A DNA stretch of 64,000 nucleotides. Origin: Chloranthus sessilifolius. Its lineage: Eukaryota > Streptophyta > Magnoliopsida > Chloranthales > Chloranthaceae. Where the stretch lies: the NCBI GenBank assembly GCA_021018995.1, contig CM037598.1, positions 42,524,685-42,588,684 of the forward strand, read 5' to 3'. Within the stretch, counting starts at the first letter, position 1. Every line of letters begins with the position of its first letter. The notes below the pieces were generated by a model that worked only from the letters and a program-made list of their open reading frames with translations, ran no database searches and was not told where the DNA came from. This document shows positions 56,345 through 64,000 of the stretch, one piece after another. The position numbers and the translations under genes are program-made.

Positions 56345-56470
56345 CCTGGCGCAGCTAATAGTTGCGCCAGGTTCAATAGTGGGCCCCACCCCTGCGAGCT
56401 CACTTCCAGGCATTGTTCTTCACTGTTTTACTGTACATTTGCCTAGCGCAACTATTAGTTGCGCTAGGCA
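56345..56470. repeat. Two palindromes in U3
   Basis: 56345-56371: arms of 13 with one mismatch around a single base (CCTGGCGCAGCTA, then TAGTTGCGCCAGG). 56440-56470: perfect 15-bp arms (TGCCTAGCGCAACTA and TAGTTGCGCTAGGCA) with a one-base centre. A half copy (GCCTAGCGCAAATAAGG) is at 56308. Confidence 0.9.
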
Positions 56471-56748
56471 TATGAACAATAACTATGGGATTTTGCCTCG
56501 AATTTCGTGTTTGGGGTTTGACTTGTTGACCACCTTGACCTTTGGGGTGTGTTTTAATAGTTCTGTTGCACCCATTCCTTACCTATTTGCAATCCTCCAA
56601 TGGGCCTAAAGCCTCACCCCATCATCCACCATCAAAGCTACCTTCACACCTTTCGAAGCTCTTAAAATCCTAGGAAACCTTAGATTTGAGATCACCTAAC
56701 TGCTAACCTCAATTAGCATCTAAGTGGCCTCCTAACCCACCCTTTTCC

Positions 56749-56757
56749 TATAAATAG
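56749..56757 (+). promoter_or_regulatory. Tat copy 2 LTR TATA box
   Basis: TATAAATAG in a C-rich context, about 280 bp after the second palindrome and about 730 bp before the LTR end; marks the U3/R side of the LTR. Confidence 0.6.
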
Positions 56758-57482
56758 AGCCCCCCACCCCTTAGTTTAAGGGCTGAGAAATTTGCTTAAG
56801 AGAGAAAGAGCTCAAAGTGAGAACTTCTTCCTCCCTTTTGTGCACCATTTTCACCCAAATTCCAGAATCTCCCAACCTCATTTCAAGCTTGTTCATGCAT
56901 CCAAAACCCTTAGCCTAGGTGTGTATGATCCCCTAGCCTCCCTTCCCTAACTCTTAGCTTTAAGTCTTAAGAGTTAGAACCCCATTTCTACCATACAAGG
57001 CCTTCAAGAGCCCATCAAAGCAAGCCACACAAGGCTATCCTATGATGCTGCAAGGGCCCGAGGGCTCCGGCTCTCCCCTTTCTTCTCCTTTCTCTTTCTA
57101 GCTCTCTCCATCCTCCCATTTGTGCTATTACGCCGTCAATTTTTCGGTAGGAACAGAGGGGCACAAATAGGATTCTAAGCCCTTTTGGGCAAGAGGAAGC
57201 TATTTTCTTTTCTTTCACTTTATTTTATTTTTGGCCATTAGTAGACACCGCATTAAGCGGGTTGATCGGGTGCCTAACACCTTCTCGATCGATAACTGAA
57301 GCCCCTACCCAAGAGCCTTTGGTGTGGACCGGATTCAGAGTCAATTTTTTAGCACTTCGGTGCTCACAAAAATGAACTAGGTATCCCGGGACACCGAAAG
57401 ATCTGGGTGACGACTCTATATTTTTTTTGTTAGAGAGCGCATCATCGCAACGGGATCGTCTCGATTCCCATGGTTGCACAGA

Positions 57483-57500
57483 TGGCGACTCTGCTGGGGA
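57483..57500 (+). other. Primer-binding site, tRNA-Arg type
   Basis: TGGCGACTCTGCTGGGGA. Ogre/Tat elements typically prime with tRNA-Arg, whose complement is very similar (TGGCGACTCCGCTGGGGA). Confidence 0.8.
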
Positions 57501-57644
57501 TTAGCTTGTAGAGCTTTCCCTTGAACTTGGCCTTGTTATTTTTTATTTTTACTAACATGTTATTGCTGTTTTTTTAGTTTATTTTTGCTATTTTTTTACT
57601 CACCCCTCCGATTAAGTCGTTTTACTTACCCCTACTTTCCCGTC

Positions 57645-57830
57645 ATTTACGAGCCTTAGCCGATTGGCAGGCCTACTTGCACATAGTCTTTAAAATTCCT
57701 TACTTTTTCATCATTTTAGTGCCTTAGCTGATTGGCGGGCCTACTTGTGTACTGTCTTTTAATTTCCTTCAAATTTCCGTCATTTAAAGTGCCTTAGGCG
57801 ATTGCCGGGCCTACTTGCACACTCATATCC
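57645..57830 (+). repeat. Three-copy 69-bp leader repeat
   Basis: The phrase GCCTTAGCCGATTGGCAGGC recurs at 57653, 57721 and 57791 (variants GCTGATTGGCGGGC and GGCGATTGCCGGGC), each followed by CTACTTG and a TTTAATT-rich spacer. Confidence 0.8.
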
Positions 57831-58323
57831 CAATAGTGGACGCCGGCCCATAGTGGCGGCACGGGGTAATCACCCCCGGTCTTTGAACTAAAGAAAACTT
57901 CCAAAAAAAAAGAAAAAGCTTTGAAAAAATTAAAATTGAACCAGTTAGAGAGCTTAATTATTTTGTTTTGCGGGTTAGATTTTCAAAGGGGTTGGGATTA
58001 GGCAAACACATAAACAACCGGGTCTTAGTATGGCGGCAGCCCCTAGTGGTGATGATCCAAAAAAGTCCCAGCCCCACCTAGTATCTGAGAAGGCGCTTGC
58101 GCCGGAGGTATATCGGGTGGGTTCTCATTCCAAAACTTAAAACCCTTGGGGGAGCGCGCTAGCAAGTTATACCGGACTCAATCCTTTAGACATCGGTGAG
58201 GAGAGAATCGATCACCAAAAAATAGATCAGTTCCCGAAAGCCTAGCTTCCACAAAAACCAAAAAAAGATACTCATTTCGGGCATCAGTGGCTGCTGTCAA
58301 AAATTCTGGAGCATCTGTTTTTG

Positions 58324-58492
58324 GCTGGCGCATTTATTAGTTGCGCCAGCACAAAAAGCTGGAATTTATAACTGGCACAACTAATAGTTGCGCCAGCTTT
58401 AAACTCCACTTTTTTACCTTGGCGCAACTAATAGTTGCGCCAGTGTTAAAAAGCTGCCCTGCAACCTGGGCGCAAGTATTAGTTGTGCTAGG
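58324..58492. repeat. Four palindromes in the Tat copy 2 leader
   Basis: Same family as in U3. 58324-58350 (two mismatches), 58372-58396 (one mismatch), 58420-58442 (perfect 11-bp arms TGGCGCAACTA and TAGTTGCGCCA around one A) and 58467-58492 (degraded). They are spaced 48, 48 and about 47 bp apart. Confidence 0.9.
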
Positions 58493-59851
58493 TCTGTCTG
58501 CATAGCCCCAGCCCGAATCTTTGGCCCTCTTCACATCCTGAGTTTCCCGATTAGTGTGCTTAGTGCCTTGTTTGGGCCCCGCCATTTCCGACACCCAATA
58601 CGCCCCCGCCAGTCAAGATAAGGCAACCTCCTTTTAGCTCATTTCGGGGGATCGGGTCACTTGCCTCGATTTTTATGCCTTCAATAGATCGAAGGTTCTC
58701 CTTCAATTCTTCCGAAGTGCATCGGAACGGTCACCACGTGTCTTGAATTAAGGTACAAGAGCCACCCGAAAAGGGAATTCTAAGGCCTCGGAACCTTTGT
58801 TTTTCAAAACTTTTTCAAAAAATTCAAAAAATATATATATATAACCCAAATAATATATAGCTTGTGGTGCCAGCACAATGGCATCATCTTGCCCTCCGTC
58901 GTCCTGTAGGGGAAGGAGGAGGATTTTTGGGCCTTATCCAAGGCACCCTTACCCGACCCGCTCCTGAAGAATGTCGTGGGTAGTGGACCCGGCTTACGCC
59001 GATCCCGACTCATCCCTGCCACATTCTCCAACCCACTCCCATTCGGGAGAAGTCTTTTCCACCATCCCCCTCACCCAACCCCCTTTTACCGTTACCAGCC
59101 CATTTGGCGCCCCCATTTTCCCAACCGATACCTCAGAAAATATCCTAAGTCCTACCCCCCATTCTCCATCTTTTGCCCAAACCATGCCCATGCCAAACCC
59201 ATTTTCCCAATCCACATCCATGCCCAAATTCCCATCATCCCTCTAAAGACCCGATCCACCCACATTCACATACACCACTTCTGCCCTATCCAAACCCCCG
59301 CAAAATCCTCCATCCATCCGGGTCAAGCCCCTTTTTACCGGGGCCATGCCCAACTTTCCTCATCCCTCCTCATCATGCCCCCCATCATCTCAAAATATAC
59401 CCAATACATCCCCTCATCCACCCCATACCCCCCCACCTACCGTGGCCATGCTCGATTATACCGGGGCCATGCCCAATTTTTCCACCACCTCCATCCCATC
59501 TATATCCCATCACCCCTTAAATTCCCCATCCAACCCTTCCTCCATGACCATGATGGAGGAGATGTTTCAAGCCTATTCCATGTGGAAGGCTTTTCAAAAC
59601 ACCCCCCCTCCTCCTTCATACCCCATGCTCATGAACCCATCCCATACCCTATCTAATCTCCATGCCTCACTCTCCCATGACCCCCATCAACCCCCCATAA
59701 TCCACACCACCCAAACCCCCATTACCCACTTACCCCAAGGCCCCATGGCCCAATCTCCAAACTCCCACATACCCCAAGGCCCATTAGCCCAAACCCCCCT
59801 TTTCCACATATTCCAAGACCCATGACCCAATACCCCACCACCCAAGCCTAC

Positions 59852-60192
59852 CCAGGGCCCATGGCCCAGACCCACCAAGGGCTCATGGCCCAAACCCATC
59901 AAGGCCCACTGGGCCAGACCCAGTAAGGGCCCATGCCCCAAACCTACCAAGGGCCCATGCCCCAAACCCATCAAGGCCCACTGGGCCAGACCCACCAAGG
60001 GCCCATGGCCCAAACCCACCAAGGCCCATTGGACCAGGCCCATCAAGGCCTTTTAGGCCATACCCATCAAGGGCCCTTGACCCAAACCTACCTAGGCCCA
60101 TTGGCCCAGACCCATCAAAGGCCCATGGCCCAAACCTACCAAGGGTCCATGGCCCATGACCCAAAATGACCAAGGGTTCATGGCCCAAGCCC
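59852..60192 (+). repeat. 24-bp tandem repeat encoding 8 residues
   Basis: About fourteen imperfect units of the type GGGCCCATGGCCCAAACC plus CACCAA, giving GPMAQTHQ with variants GPLGQTHQ, GPMPQTYQ and GLLGHTHQ. One unit ends in TAA instead of CAA. On the minus strand the same DNA gives a Gly/Leu/Trp-rich ORF (59687-60046), a shadow. Looser units of about 42 bp precede it at 59735-59825. Confidence 0.9.
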
Positions 60193-61189
60193 GAACCCCC
60201 CACTCATACCTTCTACAATACCCCCAACATTTAACCCAACCTTCACAGCCAGGTCAAACCCATGCCTTACCTCAAACCCAGTTCTCCTATGGCCCCACAC
60301 ACCAAGGCCATCTCCAAACCTTCCTCCATACCCAATGGCCCTATCAGGCCCCACCTCAAAACCAAATTCCCATCTTCCAACAAACCTTTCCTCACCCCCA
60401 GTGGGCTCACCCAACCCCCACTCATGTCATTCCCATCCAACCCATGCAACAACAACAGGAGAATCCCGCCCTCGCTGCACACTATGCCGACCAGCAGTAT
60501 GAAGAGGATGAGATTAGGAATAGTGGGGCCTATGCTGGGGCTTTGACCAGCCTCAAACCTCCTCCCATAATTGCCCATCCCCTAGTGGCCCAGAGTGAAG
60601 TCCAACCAACTGCCGAGAAAGTTGCTCCCATGTCCAAAGAGTCAGAGTAGCATAAAGAACAGCTAGACAAAATACAAAAGCAGCTGATGAAAATGGGTGG
60701 TGCTGAAATCCACGCCACGGACTTCACAGACTTATGTTTATTCGCTGATGTCCCCCTACCCCCCAAATTCAAAATGCCAGCCTTCGATAAATATAATGGC
60801 ATGGGCAATCCTATTACAGACCTGAAGTCCTATTGCGGACCTGAAGTCCCACTTCATTCCCCCTATACCTTCTCAGCATGCTAATATTCATCAAGTACCA
60901 CTACCCCCAGATCCTACCGGAGGAGCAGGTCCCAGACCCACCATCGGAATGACAGAAGATGAGGAGGAATTTGAATTTGAACCATCTGATTACATCAGTG
61001 ATCGGGAGAATTATGTGGCACCATGGCCGAGGAATGATAAAGAAAGGAATGTTGGGGTAATTGAACCCCTAAATTTGTCTGAATATTTCCCCAACCCGAC
61101 TCCACAAATTGAACCCTTGGATCTCAGGGCATACTTTCCATCCACCACACCCATCAATTATGTAAATATCAATGCATACCAACCATACA

Positions 61190-61510
61190 CCACAACCCCC
61201 ATCAATTACCCTATAAACCCCCATGTCCCCCAATCCTGCACCTGCACCCGCACCCGCCAGTCATCAATGGCCTACGCCCACCCCATTTCAACTACCACCA
61301 TACACCACAACCCCCATCGATTACCCTTTAAGCCACCAGGCCCCCAATCCAACACCCGCATCCATCAGTTATCAATGGCCTGCGCCCACTAAATCACCCC
61401 CAGTTCAACCACCGGCAAATTCCACCACCCCGATCAATTACCTGACGGCCCATCAAACCCCCCATTTGCCGCCAGCACCCACCAGCTATCAATGGCCTAC
61501 TTTTACCTCC
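61190..61510 (+). repeat. Three-copy 118-bp repeat in gag C-terminal region
   Basis: Repeats begin near 61194, 61311 and 61430 with CCCCATCAATTACC and end in TATCAATGGCCT. They encode TTPINY, then a Pro-rich spacer and SYQWPxPT. Copy 1 has a shorter analogue at 26535-26750 (TQYSWPNFTTPS). Confidence 0.8.
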
Positions 61511-61932
61511 TTCCTCTAATACCACCACCCTCAAGCTTCACCACCCCCATTTGGCCCAATCATTCCACCCAACCTGCTGCCACCGAGGCGAATCAAGTGT
61601 TGCCCACACCACCTGAGCCGACAGTACAAGTACCTCAAGAACCGACAGCCATACCCTTCCAGCTCTCGGGACCCACATATGATCCTCATTAGGTCCCGCT
61701 AAGCTACGAATAAACAGATATCAATGCCGAAAGTAGCAGTAAAGAAGGGCCAATAGATTTTGTTACCAGATCAGGGAGGATATCAAAGCATCTAGAAATA
61801 CCAGCAATAGTACAGGCCCAACCCGAAGGAAAGAAAGACAGCGCGGTGAACCCCTTCGAGAAGATGAGTCGAGAACATATATTGGAGACTCAGCTGAGAA
61901 GAATGCCTGCCCATATCACTATATGAGATCTG

Positions 61933-62430
61933 TTGATGACGTCCCCACTCCATTTCCATGCATTAATGGGGGCATTAAAAAATGCGCATGTATCACTACA
62001 AGTTAGCCCAGATGAAGTCGGGCAGATAATTGGTCAAGTGATGGTTCCAAATGCCATTTCATTTTCTGATGCCGATTTACCTGAGGAAGGAGGTAGCCAC
62101 TCAAAATCTTTGAATATAACCGTTGAGTTCGAAAATATGATTATCCCCTTGGTACTAATTGATAATGGGTCTTCATTGAATATATGCCCGTTAAGAATCG
62201 CCACCAAGATCGGGGTCGATCCCTGCATGTTAAGACCCACCAGAACCAGTGCTAGAGGGTTTGACAATACCAGGAGAGAAATAATGGGAGAAGTTGATCT
62301 TGAGCTACTGATAGGGCCAATGACCTTTTCCATCTTGTTTCAGGTCATGGATGTTAAATCCTCATTTTATCTGTTATTGGGGCGCCCGTGGCTATGTGAA
62401 GTCGGAGCCATACCTTCCACATTGCACTAG
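61933..62430 (+). pseudogene. pro: Tat/Ogre-like protease, copy 2
   Basis: An open 165-aa stretch: SPLHFHALMGALKNAHVSLQ, SPDEVGQIIGQVMVPNAISF, VLIDNGSSLNICPLRIATKI and IGPMTFSILFQVMDVKSSFY, ending LLGRPWLCEVGAIPSTLH before TAG. The Asp-Asn-Gly active site (usually Ser or Thr in the middle) is, from memory, common in Tat/Ogre proteases. It is better preserved than copy 1, but stops flank it (TGA at about 61925 and TAG at 62428), so it is not part of a long open frame. Confidence 0.85.
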
Positions 62431-63188
62431 AAACTCAAATTTGCATCTAAGCATAAGATTATCACGATATCAGAGAGGGGCACAGTGAGAAAGAAAAGGC
62501 TACCAATAGCATTGAAAAACCCAATATGCTGGACATACCACACACCGCTGAGGACGTCGACCTCCACAATTTGGAGTACGAGGTGTCGGTAATACTCCCG
62601 GAGCCCATCGAGGGCATCATGCCTAAAACAGGAGGCGATATGATAGCGACAGTGGCAATGCTCTAATAGTGGGGCTTCCAGAAAGAAAGGGGTCTAGGAC
62701 CCAAATTACAAGGCAGAAGAGGGCCAGTTGTGGCTAAGGGACAGAAAGTAAGATTCGGGTTAGGATACAAGCCCACAGAAGAAGAGGTCCGAGAGGCCAA
62801 AGAGAAAGCTAGGGTTGTCGCGGCTGCAAAAGCTCGAGGAATCAACATAGAAGAGAAACCTCGCCCTAGGCCACACATCAGGGATTCCTTTGTCAGCGCA
62901 GGGGTCCTAAAGATCAACCGAAATGGGGCAACCCATTTAACCCCACACAGACCCATAGCCCCAGTCCATCCCACCAATCCCCAGATCTCCCTTCCTAGCT
63001 TGGTGATAGATTTGGCCGTGCTGTCCCTTTTCAAGGAATGACGGTCGGTACCTGAACAAATCCCCCTGTGGTAAATCACCACAAAATCGAGTTATCATTT
63101 AAGGGCATGATCTCAGACGAAATGGGGATCAATATGATGGAGGCTGACTCCAATGAACCATATCAGTCAGCACCCTCCATCCTCATAG
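62431..63188 (+). pseudogene. Tat/Ogre-like protease-to-RT linker, copy 2
   Basis: The best open part is 62730-63041, reading MAKGQKVRFGLGYKPTEEEV, REAKEKARVVAAAKARGINI and KPRPRPHIRDSFVSAGVLKI. The GLGYKPTEEE segment matches copy 1 and may be G-patch-like. 63068-63188 reads MVNHHKIELSFKGMISDEMG and NEPYQSAPSILIG up to the candidate intron. Confidence 0.6.
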
Positions 63189-63520
63189 GTAAAGAAGCGA
63201 CCCCTCAGATACGCAACTGGGCATCTTTGCCCCAAACCCTGAAAGTGAGGAGTGGCCTAACATTTGGCACCCGCTTCTAAAAAAAAAACAACCTATAAAA
63301 AGTGAGATAAGCCCTTGGTAGGCAATACCTTGTGTATATAGCAACCCGCCTTGCCAAGGGTCCATCTCCGAAGAAAACAAAAATCTCAAAAACATGGAAA
63401 AAATACAAAATCTCAAAACCATGGAAAAACTACAGAATCTCTAAAACACAGAAAAACTATAAAATCCCAAAAACATTGAAAAAATGTAAAGTCTAAAAAA
63501 TTTGTTATTTATAATTCCAG
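63189..63520 (+). other. Candidate intron between protease and RT, Tat copy 2
   Basis: The donor CATAG then GTAAAG aligns with the donor in copy 1; a second possible donor is GAAA then GTGAGG at 63245. The acceptor is TTATAATTCCAG at 63520. It is A-rich and contains about five copies of a 27-30-bp unit (AAAATCTCAAAAACATGGA type) at 63380-63500, which explains the extra length over the 234-bp copy-1 segment. Downstream reads KMPVPREIDPFPVEIQEEVG, matching copy 1. Confidence 0.5.
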
Positions 63521-64000
63521 AAAATGTCCCACAAAAGGATGCCTTAATCAAAATGCCCGTCCCACGTGAAATCGACCCCTTCCCTGTAGAAATACAAGAA
63601 GAGGTAGGGATCATGAGTCTGGATGAAGATGTCCTCTTCGAGGAGGCCCCCAATGAGCTCCTTGATCGATTTGCTGACTTTGCGTATGGCCCTACCCCCA
63701 TTATCTAAGAGACCGAAGACGTCAATCTAGGAACTAAGGAGGTTCCCAGGATAACCAAAATCAGAACGTCATTATCTCCTGAGGAAAGAAAAAGCATGAT
63801 CGACTTTCTTCGATCATACCAAGACGTTTTTGCCTGATCGTACGAGGACATGCCTAGTCTAAATACTGATTTGGTCGAGCATGAGTTACCCCTCTACCCC
63901 GATATGATGTCAGTGAAGCAGAAGCTGAGACGTCTCCGACCCGAATGGATGCTGAAAGTCAAAGATGAGATCATCAAGCAATATGATGCGGGGTTTCTCA
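63521..64000 (+). pseudogene. Tat/Ogre-like reverse transcriptase N-terminus, copy 2
   Basis: 63502-63708 carries DPFPVEIQEEVGIMSLDEDV. From 63779 the frame reads ERKSMIDFLRSYQDVFA, then TGA, SYEDMPSLNTDLVEHELPLY and PEWMLKVKDEIIKQYDAGFL at the window end. Copy 1 has Cys (TGC) at the TGA position. The element continues beyond 64000 and so do its RT motifs. Confidence 0.85.

Larger units (their letters stand above)
55954..57480 (+). repeat. Tat/Ogre-like 5' LTR, copy 2
   Basis: 1527 bp from TGTAGACACC to TGGTTGCACA, three bases before the PBS. TATA box TATAAATAG at 56749-56757, upstream of a GC-poor leader with CTCAAAGTGAGAAC. U3 holds palindromes at 56345-56371 and 56440-56470. The terminal sequence and PBS type fit the Ogre/Tat lineage. 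The 3' LTR lies outside the window. ORFs at 56216, 56379 and 57015-57479 are not supported. Confidence 0.85.
57501..58970 (+). mobile_element. Tat copy 2 leader
   Basis: About 1.47 kb between PBS and gag without an ORF. It holds a three-copy repeat of about 69 bp at 57645-57830 (GTGCCTTAGCCGATTGGCGG type), a poly-A/AG stretch near 57900, and four palindromes of the U3 type at 58324-58492. Length and content fit the long leaders of Tat elements. Confidence 0.7.
58971..61740 (+). pseudogene. gag: Tat/Ogre-like gag, copy 2, repeat-expanded
   Basis: ATG at 58971 reads MSWVVDPAYADPDSSLPHSP; a very Pro-rich N-terminus follows in two or three frames, with MMEEMFQAYSMWKAFQN at 59550. From 59852 an 8-residue tandem repeat occupies about 340 bp. 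The conserved part is AHYADQQYEEDEIRNSGAYA, KEQLDKIQKQLMKMGGAE, ATDFTDLCLFADVPLPPKFK and PAFDKYNGMGNPITDLKSYC, matching copy 1 at 24960-25310. After about 60840 the capsid core is lost (a deletion relative to copy 1). The C-terminus has DEEEFEFEPSDYISDRENYV and three 118-bp repeats. Frameshifts near 59830, 60160 and 61225. Confidence 0.8.

Noticed and set aside
57900-57960. Poly-A rich stretch as a LINE or SINE tail
   Set aside because: It is inside the Tat leader, with no LINE ORF or target duplication next to it.
59687-60414. Gly/Leu/Trp-rich minus-strand ORFs resembling a structural protein
   Set aside because: They are the reverse reading of the 24-bp gag repeat and its flanks.
1-64000. 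Host genes, rRNA, tRNA, CRISPR, bacterial operons
   Set aside because: None seen in any frame or strand; all coding similarity is to LTR retrotransposons, and the TGGCGC and TGGTATC words are primer-binding sites rather than tRNA genes.

Overview
This window looks like intergenic DNA from a large, repeat-rich flowering-plant genome. It consists almost entirely of degraded LTR retrotransposons of the Ty3/gypsy superfamily, nested in and joined to one another. I see no host protein gene, rRNA, tRNA or CRISPR. The lineage names (Athila-like, Tat/Ogre-like, Del/Tekay-type chromovirus) rest on protein motifs, primer-binding sites (PBS), polypurine tracts (PPT) and LTR termini read directly from the sequence. 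No database search was possible.

Layout. (1) 1-14026, plus strand: an Athila-like array in which three LTRs flank two internal regions (LTR-internal-LTR-internal-LTR). The first internal region is non-coding; the second keeps a broken gag and no pol. (2) 14027-16483: a fourth LTR of the same family in inverted orientation, making a multi-kilobase inverted repeat with the third LTR. (3) 16484-24859, minus strand: a Del-type element with two LTRs of roughly 3 kb and only a broken gag. It was inserted into the gag of a Tat/Ogre-like element. (4) 24860-about 34080, plus strand: the rest of that element (Tat copy 1), with gag, protease, a candidate intron, reverse transcriptase, two RNase H domains and an integrase that has lost most of its core. 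Its protease is split by a 1.47-kb LTR-like insertion with TG/CA ends and a 5-bp duplication. (5) 34081-35635: unclassified tandem-repeat-rich sequence. (6) 35636-42488: an Athila-like 3' internal region followed by a chain of LTR starts, each interrupting the previous one. (7) 42489-49618, plus strand: a Del/Tekay-type chromovirus with 5' LTR, PBS, gag, a candidate 138-bp intron, protease, RT, RNase H, integrase and chromodomain. It carries scattered stops and has no recognisable 3' LTR. (8) 49619-53270: a palindromic GATCGA repeat field, a broken ORF resembling the plant 'putative transposon protein' family, and an Athila-like 3' region. (9) 53271-55953: the partner LTR of 38944-41104 plus a further LTR fragment. 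(10) 55954-64000: a second Tat/Ogre-like element (Tat copy 2) with complete 5' LTR, tRNA-Arg-type PBS, leader, repeat-expanded gag, protease, candidate intron and the start of RT, continuing past the window end.

No element here looks autonomous: every coding region carries stops, frameshifts or deletions. The most unusual signals are the shared-LTR tandem array and its inverted partner; perfect 23-31-nt palindromes dispersed in the U3 and leader of Tat copy 2; dense short-motif arrays (CCTGTCGA or CTCGAG type) in the Athila-like LTRs; the palindromic GATCGA fields; two candidate introns; and an 8-residue tandem repeat in a Tat gag. Any may be unpublished in this host, but all are structural features of transposable elements. 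I found no convincing new enzymatic system.
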